Source: Oscillospiraceae bacterium (lineage in GTDB: Bacteria; Bacillota; Clostridia; Oscillospirales; Oscillospiraceae). From it: a DNA stretch of 64,000 nucleotides. A program made the translations under genes and the position numbers. The stretch lies in NCBI GenBank assembly GCA_017448455.1, contig JAFSLL010000133.1, positions 1 through 64,000 on the forward strand, in the 5' to 3' direction. Below, piece after piece: positions 45,177-54,374 of this stretch (position 1 is the first letter of the stretch; the number at the start of each line of letters is the position of its first letter). The notes beneath the pieces are model-generated. The model did no database searches. It saw only the letters and a program-made list of their open reading frames with translations, and was not told the origin of the DNA.

Positions 45177-45653
45177 ATGAGCATGGAACCCCAAAAAGCA
45201 AAAAGGGCTATTATTATTACGGCAGTGATTGCTGTGCTTCTGTTAGCAGTGTGTGTGCTGCTTTTACTGGAACCGTGGAACGCGAAAAAAACGAGTCCGG
45301 ATCCTTCACCGGCTGTAGTCACAGCTGTCATAGTTGGGGATACACCGACGCCGACGCAGAAGGACAAGGGGCCGGGATCCCATGATTTGGTTGGTGCCAG
45401 TGATCAGCTTCAGTATCCAAAAGAAGACAGCTATCTCGACAGTTATCAAAGCATGACAATCCATGTTGCCAATGCCAATTATACTTATCTGACTTACCGA
45501 CCGGAAAAATGGCAGCATACGGTGGATGGCATCATGCGTATTGATAACGGAACAGTCGTTACGGCTCTCGCCCAGGAGAATGGCTTTACGCTGGTTAAGG
45601 TTCAGGATGGTGTCGTTGGCTGGGTGGAGACACAGAATCTGGAAGCGCACTGA
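45177..45653 (+). CDS. Membrane-anchored protein with SH3-like domain
   Basis: A 158-residue protein with one N-terminal helix (about 11-31), a Pro/Thr-rich linker, and a C-terminal domain of about 60 residues resembling bacterial SH3 (YLTYRPEKWQHTVDGIMRIDN, written as seen around 100-125 in shorter form; ends VKVQDGVVGWVETQNL). SH3b domains usually bind cell-wall peptides. GGAGGGAGG before ATG 45177 sets the start; a start nine codons earlier lacks a site. Topology: short inside, domain outside. Confidence 0.75.
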   Translation: MSMEPQKAKRAIIITAVIAVLLLAVCVLLLLEPWNAKKTSPDPSPAVVTAVIVGDTPTPTQKDKGPGSHDLVGASDQLQYPKEDSYLDSYQSMTIHVANANYTYLTYRPEKWQHTVDGIMRIDNGTVVTALAQENGFTLVKVQDGVVGWVETQNLEAH

Positions 45654-45695
45654 TATAAAGTTCTTTATAGATCAGCTGCATGATGTGAAAGAGAT

Positions 45696-46289
45696 ATGAT
45701 TAAATCCCTAATAGTAGGCATTTTGCTGGGCTCTTCCCTGTTGATTCTGGGCATTGGAATAAAGAAACTGATCCCTGGAATTGTGGCAATGCTGCTGCAG
45801 CTTGTCGTCAGCCTGCTGTCCTCTCCAATTTCTTTTCTCTTCTTTCTGATATTTGCGGTTATCCTTTTCATTGTCGAGATTCCGGGACTTGCAGGCCCCG
45901 GGCGGACTTCGGTTCCTCCGACGTCACTGACTCCGGAGCCGTCCAGACCACCGCAGAAAAAGAGTCCGGGCTATCGGATAAGCGCGATCCAGGGACCGTT
46001 AAACGGGATGTCATATGAGCTGTCTGCCTGGAAGCAGACGCTGACATTTGGAAGGGAAAACTGTGATGTGCTGTTTCCGGGAGATACACCCGGCGTGGGC
46101 AGGCACCATTGCCGTGTTTTCCTGCGCGGTGGAGAGCCTTATCTGCAGGATAATCAGTCCAGTTACGGTACATTCCTGCTGGATCCGGTTCGTAGGCTGA
46201 GTCCGAATGAGGCAGTATTGCTACACAACAATACAAGGTTTTGCCTTGCGCGAAAAGATATTGTGTTTACAATTACTAGAATATCATAA
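45696..46289 (+). CDS. FHA-domain protein with N-terminal membrane helices
   Basis: A 197-residue protein. Residues 1-65 are two or three hydrophobic helices, followed by a Pro-rich linker and an FHA domain (about 95-195) with FGRENCD, VGRHHC and SSYGTFLL. In the last of these the usual NG after GT is replaced by LLD, a small departure. It is predicted to hold its FHA domain on the cytoplasmic side. It is the second FHA reader of the island. Confidence 0.85.
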   Translation: MIKSLIVGILLGSSLLILGIGIKKLIPGIVAMLLQLVVSLLSSPISFLFFLIFAVILFIVEIPGLAGPGRTSVPPTSLTPEPSRPPQKKSPGYRISAIQGPLNGMSYELSAWKQTLTFGRENCDVLFPGDTPGVGRHHCRVFLRGGEPYLQDNQSSYGTFLLDPVRRLSPNEAVLLHNNTRFCLARKDIVFTITRIS

Positions 46290-46310
46290 CATATACAGGA
46301 GGGTAACAAC

Positions 46311-46943
46311 ATGGCTTTCGGATCCAAGAAAAATCAGAACAACAATTTCGTAGAGAGTTACGGAAAAACAGAACCGGTTCCCGGCGGAGAATTCATGGGA
46401 GGCGTTGGTGGCTTCGGCAATGACATGGGGGGCGTTGCCATTGATGGCGTGTCCAAGACGATGCCGGCTACGAGCGGATTAATCGACACGGACGTTCTCT
46501 TCGGCACGACTCCTCCCGCTGCTTCGGGAGGCGGATTCGAAGAATATGGAAAGACCGTTCCTGCGCAGTCAATCATGAGTGACACCGGGGAAACTGTACT
46601 TCCCGTCGTAGGCTGGCTGGTATGCATTCGCGGCGTCAACATCGGAAAAGAGTTCAGAATCCATTCGGATTATAATTATGTAGGCAGTGTAAAAGGCGAT
46701 ATCGTAATCCCGGGTGATGCAAAGATCAGCAAAGAGGATCATATGCTCATCACTTACGATTCTGAGAGCCGTTCCTTCTATGTCAGCCCTGCAAAAGGCG
46801 CAAATATTATTCGTTTGAACGACAAAGGCCTTGTCGCACCGGCAGAGCTCAAGAATTATGATGTTATCCGTACCGGAGATTCAACCTTTGTGTTTATTGG
46901 ATTCTGCGGTGAGCAGTTTAACTGGGAAAACGACGCAAACTAA
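46311..46943 (+). CDS. GarA-like protein: repeated T-x-P motifs plus degenerate FHA domain
   Basis: A 210-residue soluble protein. The Gly-rich N-terminal 100 residues carry repeated threonine motifs: YGKTEP (T20), SKTMP (T50), GTTPP (T66/T67), YGKTVP (T82) and ETVLP (T95). Residues 100-205 resemble an FHA fold (KEFRIHSDYNYVG, KISKEDHML) in which the S-x-x-H is present but the leading GR is replaced. The layout recalls GarA/OdhI, where a kinase-phosphorylated N-terminal Thr is bound by the protein's own FHA domain. Phosphorylation is inferred. AGGAGGG precedes ATG; the stop overlaps the phosphatase start (TAATG). Confidence 0.75.
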   Translation: MAFGSKKNQNNNFVESYGKTEPVPGGEFMGGVGGFGNDMGGVAIDGVSKTMPATSGLIDTDVLFGTTPPAASGGGFEEYGKTVPAQSIMSDTGETVLPVVGWLVCIRGVNIGKEFRIHSDYNYVGSVKGDIVIPGDAKISKEDHMLITYDSESRSFYVSPAKGANIIRLNDKGLVAPAELKNYDVIRTGDSTFVFIGFCGEQFNWENDAN

Positions 46944-48100
46944 TGGTAAAAATGGCTACAATCGCTCGCACGGCATCCGATCCTTTCAATGGACATAATC
47001 CGCCTTCCTTTCCGGCAACAACTCCAGATCTGAATCCGGACAACGACTTTGATGACCATTCCTCTTTTGCAGGCAATGCGGGAGAGGAAAATACGGACGA
47101 AGGCGCTGTTAATGAAAATGAGTTTGGAGATGAGGAAGAAACTAATAATGAGGAAGAAAGCATCTCCACATTTGAGACGGACCCTGCTCCGGAACCTGTT
47201 TATGTGACAAGCAATCCTGAATTGCCGTTAGCTTCGACATTGGAAGCACCGGGCTTCGCACTTGGACTGTTGGTCGGCGTGTTGGCGGCAGCGATATTGG
47301 CAACCGCAGTTGCATTGCTGATCAGAAGGCTTCGTCACGGCCGTCCTGTGTCAGGACGCTCTGTCAAAGCGGTCAGTATTCAGGGGGTTGGCGCACGCGA
47401 GAACCAACAGGATGCCGTATACCTCTCCGATACTGCGCTCTTCGATCAGCAGGGTCTGCTACTCTGCGTTGCCGACGGAATGGGAGGACTCAGCAACGGG
47501 GCTATCATCAGCAGCACAGCGGTTTCGGCGGTTTCAAACACATTCGTGAAAGCAAACAAATCTGATCCGAATCGACTGCTGGTGCAGATGCTGCAGGCAG
47601 CTGCTTCCTCTGTAAATACAATTCTTGCCCCGAATTACGGAGCGGGCGGAACAACGCTGCTGATTGGCTATCTTCAGGCGGGAATGTTCTGGTATTGCTC
47701 GGTAGGGGATAGCAGAATCTGTCTCTGCCGGGAAGGCGAACTGATCCATCTGAACCGACGGCATGTGTTTGAAGATGAACTTTTGCTTACGCATGTCAAC
47801 GGAGGAGACTTGACGTATGATCGAGCGAAGACCTATGAAAAACGCGGCGCTTTGACCAGTTATCTCGGGATGGGGCCTCTGAAATATATGGATCTTCCGG
47901 ACAGCTGTGTGCGCACACATAAGGGGGACCGCTTTATCCTGATGAGCGATGGCGTTTTCAACACGCTTACCGATCAGGAGATTGTAAAGCTGCTTCGCGG
48001 TAAAACCGCAACCTTGCCGGAGAGACTCAGTTCGGAAGTGGAGAGCAGGAAGGTCAAGTTCCAGGATAACTACAGCGCTGTCGTTGTGGAAATCTGTTAG
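46943..48100 (+). CDS. PP2C-type Ser/Thr phosphatase with membrane anchor
   Basis: A 385-residue protein. An acidic, Asn/Glu-rich N-terminal 100 residues come first, one membrane helix at about 105-127, then a PP2C domain (140-385). Metal-binding motifs are ENQQDAV, VADGMGG, SVGDSR and the final DNYSAVVVE. It should reverse the Thr phosphorylation made by the nearby kinases on the cytoplasmic side. Its start overlaps the stop of the GarA-like gene by one base, tying the two products together. Confidence 0.9.
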   Translation: MVKMATIARTASDPFNGHNPPSFPATTPDLNPDNDFDDHSSFAGNAGEENTDEGAVNENEFGDEEETNNEEESISTFETDPAPEPVYVTSNPELPLASTLEAPGFALGLLVGVLAAAILATAVALLIRRLRHGRPVSGRSVKAVSIQGVGARENQQDAVYLSDTALFDQQGLLLCVADGMGGLSNGAIISSTAVSAVSNTFVKANKSDPNRLLVQMLQAAASSVNTILAPNYGAGGTTLLIGYLQAGMFWYCSVGDSRICLCREGELIHLNRRHVFEDELLLTHVNGGDLTYDRAKTYEKRGALTSYLGMGPLKYMDLPDSCVRTHKGDRFILMSDGVFNTLTDQEIVKLLRGKTATLPERLSSEVESRKVKFQDNYSAVVVEIC

Positions 48101-48145
48101 TAGAATACAAAACACTCAGAATAATAGTGAAAAGAGAGAAGAGTC

Positions 48146-49456
48146 ATGAAAAGAAAAAACGTTATCAGAATCTTTGCGTTGATCCTTGCCCTCATAGTAA
48201 TGCTGCCCGGCACTGCTGCGCTGGCTTCCGGTGACAAGAGCAGTTCAAAGAATGTTTTCACAGAGGCTAAGAATGCTGTAGTTCGTGTTGCGTCTATTTA
48301 TAATGATGGCGATTCTATGGCAACCGGCAGCGCATTCGGCATTGGCCCCAAAGGAAGTTCACCGGAGTATTTCGTCACCAATGCACATGTTGTTATGGAT
48401 GATGACGGAGGCGTGGCGGAAAAGGTTTATATTCTGCTCGACAATACGGCGATCAAAGTATATTATAACATTTTGGATGAACAGTATTGGGAAATCAATG
48501 ATGCACGAGTTGTGGAGTGTACGGTTGTAAACAGCAAGAGCCTGTCTCTTTATCCCGATGTCGCTGTTCTGCATGCGGAACGCCCCATCAGCGACAGAAG
48601 CTGCCTGCCTCTGCATTCCGGAAAGGAAGTAGAAGATGCGGAAAAGATTTATGCGCTCGGCTACCCTGCTCTGGCGGATGACCTGACAGCCAGTGTCGGT
48701 CATTTGGAGGCATCTTACGCAATTGCCGCAACTCCGGATGCAGTTGTGCTTCAGGATGGGATTGTCTCCATGATTACAAAGAGTGAACTGTTCGGCTCAT
48801 CTGACGTGATCGTTCACTCTGCTATGATCAGCCCGGGTAACTCCGGCGGTCCGCTGCTCGATGAAAACGGCGCGGTTGTCGGTATTAATACATACCGCAT
48901 CAGTGAAGAGAGCGCCCAGCATAATATCTCCATCTTTATTGACTATGCCCGCGAGATCCTTGATAACAACGGCGTAACCTATTGGGAATATGAACCGGAA
49001 GGACTGAACATCAAGACAGTTATTCTGATCGGCTTAATGGCGCTGATTGTGATTGCCGCGGTACTCCTGATTCTGAATTTCCGCAAACGCAGCAAGAAGT
49101 ATGAGGCAGAGAAGCAGGCAGAAGCGGATTCGCATGAGCTCCGCCTGCAGGGAGTCTCGGGAACATATGAGGGCCGCCGATTTGAGATTAAAGCGAATGT
49201 CACGCTTGGACGTGCGCCGGATAACAGCATTGCATTTCCGACAGATGTAAAGGGAGTCAGCTCTCACCATTGTGCGATCATTCGTAACGGAGATCAGATC
49301 TATGTCAAGGATATGGGCTCTACCTACGGGACCTTTATTAACAACAGCAAAAAGTTGGAACCAAACCAGACTGTCTCTGTCAACGTGGGCGATCGGATTT
49401 CTCTTGGATCTGCTGTCGAAACCTTTATGATTACCCGTAAAGGCGGAAAGATCTGA
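48146..49456 (+). CDS. HtrA-like serine protease with membrane helix and cytoplasmic FHA domain
   Basis: A 436-residue protein. A signal sequence (1-27) leads an extracytoplasmic trypsin-like domain with a complete triad: H81 (VTNAHVV), D138 (YPDVAVLHA) and S233 (SPGNSGGPLL). A membrane helix at about 289-310 then leads to a basic stretch and an FHA domain (about 335-432; LGRAPDN, SSHHC, STYGTFINN). No PDZ domain is seen. The order protease-outside, FHA-inside implies that binding of a phosphorylated partner in the cytoplasm controls, or is controlled by, proteolysis outside. GAGAAGAG precedes ATG. Confidence 0.9.
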   Translation: MKRKNVIRIFALILALIVMLPGTAALASGDKSSSKNVFTEAKNAVVRVASIYNDGDSMATGSAFGIGPKGSSPEYFVTNAHVVMDDDGGVAEKVYILLDNTAIKVYYNILDEQYWEINDARVVECTVVNSKSLSLYPDVAVLHAERPISDRSCLPLHSGKEVEDAEKIYALGYPALADDLTASVGHLEASYAIAATPDAVVLQDGIVSMITKSELFGSSDVIVHSAMISPGNSGGPLLDENGAVVGINTYRISEESAQHNISIFIDYAREILDNNGVTYWEYEPEGLNIKTVILIGLMALIVIAAVLLILNFRKRSKKYEAEKQAEADSHELRLQGVSGTYEGRRFEIKANVTLGRAPDNSIAFPTDVKGVSSHHCAIIRNGDQIYVKDMGSTYGTFINNSKKLEPNQTVSVNVGDRISLGSAVETFMITRKGGKI

Positions 49457-49491
49457 TATTTATTGGAGAAATCCACAAGCTGAGGTGAGTT

Positions 49492-50586
49492 ATGGCAGAT
49501 CTTTACGCAAGAAGTGAAGCTCCCCAAGTACCGGCTGTCATGGACAGCAGGCAGGCTTTCCTTCCGAATGGCTATCGGCTTCTGAGCCCCAGAACGCGGC
49601 AGGAATATCAGATTATCCGGACGCTCAACAATGGAGGTTTCGGGATCACCTATGAGGGAACTGCCACGGCTACCGGGATGAGGGTTGCGATTAAGGAACT
49701 GTTTCCTGCCGGTGTAGTCATGAGAAATCCGGATTACACAGTTGCAGATATCGGACAGGAAGGTGTGTTCGAAAAGATGAGCAGCAGCTTCCTGAAGGAA
49801 GCAAATGTGCTTGCCTCTCTGCGGGATATCTCTTCGGTGGTGGATATATACGATTACTTCAGCGCAAATAACACGGCTTATTATGTCATGGAGTATATCT
49901 CCGGCAGCAACCTGCTTGATGTAATCCGTCGCCAGGGACCTTTGAACGTGCAGGAGTATCAGCCTCGTTTCCGCCAGCTCATGCGGGACATTGAGAGCTT
50001 TCATAACCGCGGTGTTATTCATCGTGATATTTCACCGGATAATATCATGCTGACGTCTGACGGACGTTTTATAATGATCGACTTCGGTTCTGCCCGCAAG
50101 TATAACAGCGGGCAGAACCTGACGATCAATGTGAAACAGAATTTTGCCCCGATAGAGCAGTACAACGAGAGTGGGCAGGGAACTTTTACCGATGTTTATG
50201 CGCTTGCGGCGACCATGTATTACTGCTATACCGGTAAGGCAATCAGCAGTGCGCTCTCCCGACTGAGACGAGACGACCTGCTTTCACCGGTAATGTTTGG
50301 TGCCAAACTGAATCCTGCGCAGGAACAGGCATTATTCAAGGCGCTGGCGGTGAGGCCTGAAAACAGATTTCAGACAATGCAAGAGTTTGAAGATGCCTAT
50401 TTTCAAAATGAGCCGGGACCGAATCCTCAGGATCTGCCGATTCATGACGATAGACCGGCACAGATAAGCGGTAGCCTTCAGGAGGCAATCCTGAAATCCT
50501 GGAACAATTTAATCGAGGAACCGGTTCTCCCGATTCTGAGCGGCGCATTTCTGCTTGCGGCGCTTATTGCGCAGCTTTTCCTGTGA
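49492..50586 (+). CDS. Ser/Thr protein kinase with C-terminal membrane anchor
   Basis: A 364-residue kinase. The glycine loop is NNGGFGITYEG, with K68 in VAIKE, the catalytic loop HRDISPDN (D179; serine where PknB-type kinases have lysine), and D197 of DFG. The activation region FAPIEQY replaces the usual APE pattern. A single helix at about 344-362 ends the protein, so there is essentially no outside domain. It lacks the zinc ribbon of the other three kinases. A GAGGTGAG site precedes ATG 49492. Confidence 0.92.
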   Translation: MADLYARSEAPQVPAVMDSRQAFLPNGYRLLSPRTRQEYQIIRTLNNGGFGITYEGTATATGMRVAIKELFPAGVVMRNPDYTVADIGQEGVFEKMSSSFLKEANVLASLRDISSVVDIYDYFSANNTAYYVMEYISGSNLLDVIRRQGPLNVQEYQPRFRQLMRDIESFHNRGVIHRDISPDNIMLTSDGRFIMIDFGSARKYNSGQNLTINVKQNFAPIEQYNESGQGTFTDVYALAATMYYCYTGKAISSALSRLRRDDLLSPVMFGAKLNPAQEQALFKALAVRPENRFQTMQEFEDAYFQNEPGPNPQDLPIHDDRPAQISGSLQEAILKSWNNLIEEPVLPILSGAFLLAALIAQLFL

Positions 50587-50627
50587 TCATATAAACGGTT
50601 GACGGGAAACTGTGCGCAGTCCCATTC

Positions 50628-50655
50628 TTTTTCCCGCCTCAAACGGCGGGAAAAA
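50628..50655. repeat. Perfect 11-bp hairpin between kinase and lipoprotein genes
   Basis: TTTTTCCCGCC and GGCGGGAAAAA flank a 6-nt loop. In the plus-strand RNA the stem is not followed by U residues, so it is not an ordinary terminator; it may protect or separate messages. Confidence 0.6.
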
Positions 50656-50686
50656 CCGTATCATAGGAACCGGATGGAGGATAAGC

Positions 50687-51703
50687 ATGAAAAAAAGAAT
50701 GCTGATATTGATCTGTATTTTGCTTTTGGTCCCGCTGCTCTGCGGCTGTCAGAGCAAGGCAGCAAAAACGGTTGATCAGGAGATTTTAGCGCTCGGGGAT
50801 ATAACGCTGAGCCGTAAAGATGCCGTCGAGGAAGCAAGGGCTAATTATGACCGGCTTCCCGGAAAAGATAAAAAAACAGTTAAGAATGCGGAGCTGCTGG
50901 TTAAAGCGGAAACAGATCTGCTTATTCTTCAGGTGGAAGACGCAATTGAGAACATCCCACGTATCTCTTTGGAGGTAAAAGAAACGTTGGATGAGATCCG
51001 AAGCATGTACGAGCGTATTCCTGTTGACAGACAGCCAGAGGTAACAAACTATTCCAAATTGCTGCGGGCGGAAGAGGGCTGGAATGTGGAGGCCTACGCT
51101 GAGGCGCAGCGTCTGGAGGCAGACCGTTGCCTGGCCGAAGCCTATCAGATTTATTCCATGCTCCCGGATGACTATGAAGACACGCATGAAAGAAAGGAAG
51201 CGCTCGCCGAGCCGATTCTCCTTGCACGCCGCCGCGCACTGCTTTTCGGCAACTGGGTATGGGACGGAGAGAACGCGGAAGCATCAAACGGAATAACCTA
51301 TGCTGCCGATTTTACCAGTTTTTCATTTTATCAGGCAGATGCTGCAACGGCTTTGGAAATGGGACTATATGAAGAGACTTTTGCGGCAGGCTATGACGCC
51401 ATTCGGACAGATTTGGAAGCTCGGGCATCGGGCGCGCTTGAGACGATGTTTCCGAAGGTCGGGGACTGTATGGGGCAGCTCGCTGTTGAATCCAATGTGA
51501 TTTACAATGATACGGTGTTCGATGAAGAAAATGAAGTGTTGACGGTAACGGATATCTATACTTCGTCTTCCGGCAGCACCATAAACAAAGCATATGCAAT
51601 GGACTTCCATCTTCAAAAGGACGGTGTCCTGCGGGTGGAGGTTACGTTGGCGGAAAGAAATAAGGACGATATTACTTTCTCTCTTTACTATACAAAGCAG
51701 TAG
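50687..51703 (+). CDS. Lipoprotein of unknown function
   Basis: A 338-residue lipoprotein (lipobox LCGC, Cys21). Residues 30-190 are mostly helical with repeated acidic/basic segments (LSRKDAVEEARANYDRLPG, LDEIRSMYERIPVDR, and AYQIYSMLPDDYEDTHER), suggesting TPR-like helical pairs. The C-terminal 130 residues are mixed. I recognise no family. GGAGG before ATG 50687 sets the start; 25 upstream in-frame codons lack a site. It sits between two kinase genes and is likely part of the surface side of the system. Confidence 0.75.
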   Translation: MKKRMLILICILLLVPLLCGCQSKAAKTVDQEILALGDITLSRKDAVEEARANYDRLPGKDKKTVKNAELLVKAETDLLILQVEDAIENIPRISLEVKETLDEIRSMYERIPVDRQPEVTNYSKLLRAEEGWNVEAYAEAQRLEADRCLAEAYQIYSMLPDDYEDTHERKEALAEPILLARRRALLFGNWVWDGENAEASNGITYAADFTSFSFYQADAATALEMGLYEETFAAGYDAIRTDLEARASGALETMFPKVGDCMGQLAVESNVIYNDTVFDEENEVLTVTDIYTSSSGSTINKAYAMDFHLQKDGVLRVEVTLAERNKDDITFSLYYTKQ

Positions 51704-51750
51704 GCAGAAGCAGACAATACAATTGAAAATGGAACGGGAGATTTGAGTCT

Positions 51751-53565
51751 ATGGCAAAGTTTTGTCCGTATTGTGTATCCAAAATCGAGATGGGGAACAG
51801 TTGCCCCTACTGTAATTATGCCCGCACATACAGACCGATGCCGCATCATCTGCGGCCGGGTACTCTCCTGCATAACAAGTATCTGGTGGGACGCGTGCTC
51901 GGTGAGGGCGGTTACGGTATCACCTATGTCGGACGTGATTTGACGCTGGATATGAAGGTCGCGATTAAGGAGTATTACCCCAATGGGATGGCAGGCCGCA
52001 CGGCGACGGTTTCCAGTACCATGTCGGTAGTGAACTGGAGCTTTGACGAGGAATTTAAAAAGGGAAAAGAGCAGTTCATTTATGAGGCGCAGAACATGGC
52101 GAAGCTCGACAAGGAAAGCGCTGTTGTAACCGTCCGCGACTTCTTTGAAGAGAATAACAGCGCTTATATCGTGATGGAATTCGTTGAAGGGCAGGATCTG
52201 AGAACCATTATTCGGGACACACAGAAACCGATGGACGCAAAAGAGCTGCTGCCTTTAATCGAACCGCTGTTCAGTGCGCTGGGGGAACTGCACAATCTTG
52301 GACTTATCCATCGTGATATCAGCCCGGATAACATCATGATCGAAAACGGTCGTGCGCGCCTTATTGACTTTGGCTGTGCCAAAGAAACGATCGGAAATCG
52401 GGACGCGGAAGCTGTCCTGAAACACAGCTTCTCGCCAGTCGAGCAGTATGAAAATAGGGATATGGGTCCGTGGACAGATGTCTATGCCATGGCAGCGACC
52501 ATCTATTACTGTATCACGGGCAGACGTCCCCCAAAAGCGACAGATCGTCTGATCAAAGATGAACTTGCAAGTCCCAATTCGCTTGGTGCAAAGCTGAGCG
52601 CCAAACAGGAACGCGCGCTGATGAAGGCCCTCGCCATCAGAAGGGAAGACCGATATCAGAGCATGCAGGAGTTCGGGAAAGACCTCTTTGTTCATCGGAA
52701 TATCTATAAGCGAATCGCGATCGCTGCTGTCGCGGTTGCGCTTCTTGCTACGTCAGCATTTTTGCTTTTTAAACCCGACACACAGGTAGAGGTTCGCCAT
52801 ATTAAGGACTCGAATACAGTGACACAGACACTTGGTATTCACGATGATGGCTTGAGCAAAGATGAGATGGCAGTATTGGAACAGATGACGGAGATTTTAA
52901 AAAAAGGATCGCTCAGCAAGTCAACCGAACAGCATTCGTCGTATTATGTATTTCCGGTAACCAATGAAACGGAATATAAAATGGACAATATGGCGCTACG
53001 CCTCCAACTGTATAACAATGATGGCGCCGTAATAGAGAATACGGTGGACAGTATCTCGGAATGGGAATCCGGAAGCAGCTATGTGGCACGCTTTTATTAT
53101 TATGGCACTCCTCCTGCAAGGGCGGAAATCCGTGCAGTAATCAAGATGGAAGATACTTATCTTCAGACAGACTATATTGATATTCCGCTCAGCATTGAAG
53201 ACGCCGAGATCCCGATCAGTCTGACATTTGTCGGAGACCTGCCAAAGACAGTGAGCTATCAGGGTTACAACCGAACATTGACATACAGCATCTCTTCTTT
53301 CACGGTAGATGTCAGTACCTGGTATGGTTCCGGCGACGGTTACAGCGGTTCTGTTTATTTTGGCGGGACATACGAAAGCGGGCCGGATAATGACTGCGGC
53401 TACGTGAATTACCGTGTAACAGACGCTTCCGGTGTTGTCTATGATTCCGGAACCGTGAGTTTCCCAAAAATGAGCGCGGGCGAGCGCTTTGAAAACTCGC
53501 GAATCTATATTTCGGGCCTTACTCCGGGAGACTATTATCTGGAATTGACTGACTATTCCTACTAA
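51751..53565 (+). CDS. Zinc-ribbon Ser/Thr kinase with extracytoplasmic strand domains
   Basis: A 604-residue receptor-type kinase. A zinc ribbon (C5, C8, C18, C21) is followed by a kinase domain (about 40-300) with GEGGYGITYVG, K73, HRDISPDN (D189) and DFG (D206), then a membrane helix near 320-341. The outside part (about 360-604) is strand-rich and ends with SGLTPGDYYLELTD. That end resembles the C-terminus of the lipoprotein at 54375-55211, so kinase and lipoprotein share a sensor-type domain. A GGGAG site lies upstream. Confidence 0.92.
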   Translation: MAKFCPYCVSKIEMGNSCPYCNYARTYRPMPHHLRPGTLLHNKYLVGRVLGEGGYGITYVGRDLTLDMKVAIKEYYPNGMAGRTATVSSTMSVVNWSFDEEFKKGKEQFIYEAQNMAKLDKESAVVTVRDFFEENNSAYIVMEFVEGQDLRTIIRDTQKPMDAKELLPLIEPLFSALGELHNLGLIHRDISPDNIMIENGRARLIDFGCAKETIGNRDAEAVLKHSFSPVEQYENRDMGPWTDVYAMAATIYYCITGRRPPKATDRLIKDELASPNSLGAKLSAKQERALMKALAIRREDRYQSMQEFGKDLFVHRNIYKRIAIAAVAVALLATSAFLLFKPDTQVEVRHIKDSNTVTQTLGIHDDGLSKDEMAVLEQMTEILKKGSLSKSTEQHSSYYVFPVTNETEYKMDNMALRLQLYNNDGAVIENTVDSISEWESGSSYVARFYYYGTPPARAEIRAVIKMEDTYLQTDYIDIPLSIEDAEIPISLTFVGDLPKTVSYQGYNRTLTYSISSFTVDVSTWYGSGDGYSGSVYFGGTYESGPDNDCGYVNYRVTDASGVVYDSGTVSFPKMSAGERFENSRIYISGLTPGDYYLELTDYSY

Positions 53566-53577
53566 GGAGCCGTTCAC

Positions 53578-54360
53578 ATGAAGAAGATAATATGCTTTAC
53601 ACTGTTGCTGTGTATGCTGTTGACGGGATGTGGGATGGGTGGCGGTAAAGTTCACTCTCCTTTTCTTACAGAATCACAACGGGGAGAACTGGAAAAATCC
53701 TTGTCAGATAGTTTGCGGATTGTCTATGAGCCGGAAAACCCGGATAGAGCTACTCTGTCACTGCGAAATGAATCGGGATATCGTTTGAATGACATCTCTA
53801 TGGTAGACTTGCAGAGCCACATCCAGCTGTTTTATCTTGCAGATTTTCCGGTAGGAGAAGAACTGCGGATCCCGTGCTACAGCGAGGACGACTGGGAAAC
53901 GGTGAAGAACCATACCTTGTCTGTGAACTATACGATCGGAGACTACAGCTACTATACGGAGAATATCACTACGGAGATTGTTTCAGAAGAAAACGCGGGT
54001 GCTCCGGATCTGAAGCTGAGTATGAGCACAGTTGACGGAGAAATCACACTTTCCAATCATGAAACGAAGGAGTTTACCGTTGGCAATGAGATTGATGGCA
54101 TCTCCGCTTTCAGAGTATATTCCGTGACAGCAGAAGGCAACTATAGTGAGTATGAAGGTCAGTATTCTTCTCTTGAACTTATGCTGGAAGGGCGGGAGCC
54201 TGCCGGATATATGAATCTGATCATCAAACTGATTGATGAAAACGATTTGGTCCGCGCAGTTAGCAGCGCATATTTCAGTGACGGCACAGCCAATGTCTAT
54301 TTTTTCTGCTCACTGCAGCCGGAGTTAAGTTATCGTCTGCAGTTTACGGAATTGGATTGA
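53578..54360 (+). CDS. Lipoprotein of unknown function, kinase-linked
   Basis: A 260-residue lipoprotein (lipobox LTGC, Cys18), rich in beta strands. Two similar halves may be present: residues 30-130 (SLSDSLRIVYEPENPDRATLS) and 140-260 (LKLSMSTVDGEITLSNHETK). It is 12 nt after the stop of the zinc-ribbon kinase with its own GGAG site and is followed directly by a second lipoprotein. The outline resembles the outside domain of that kinase, but similarity is weaker than for the next gene. Confidence 0.75.
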   Translation: MKKIICFTLLLCMLLTGCGMGGGKVHSPFLTESQRGELEKSLSDSLRIVYEPENPDRATLSLRNESGYRLNDISMVDLQSHIQLFYLADFPVGEELRIPCYSEDDWETVKNHTLSVNYTIGDYSYYTENITTEIVSEENAGAPDLKLSMSTVDGEITLSNHETKEFTVGNEIDGISAFRVYSVTAEGNYSEYEGQYSSLELMLEGREPAGYMNLIIKLIDENDLVRAVSSAYFSDGTANVYFFCSLQPELSYRLQFTELD

Positions 54361-54374
54361 GGAGGTACGATAGG

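Noticed and set aside
50628..50655. Intrinsic terminator after the kinase gene at 49492
   Set aside because: The hairpin is perfect but the plus-strand RNA continues with A residues, not U, so it cannot work as a normal terminator in that direction.
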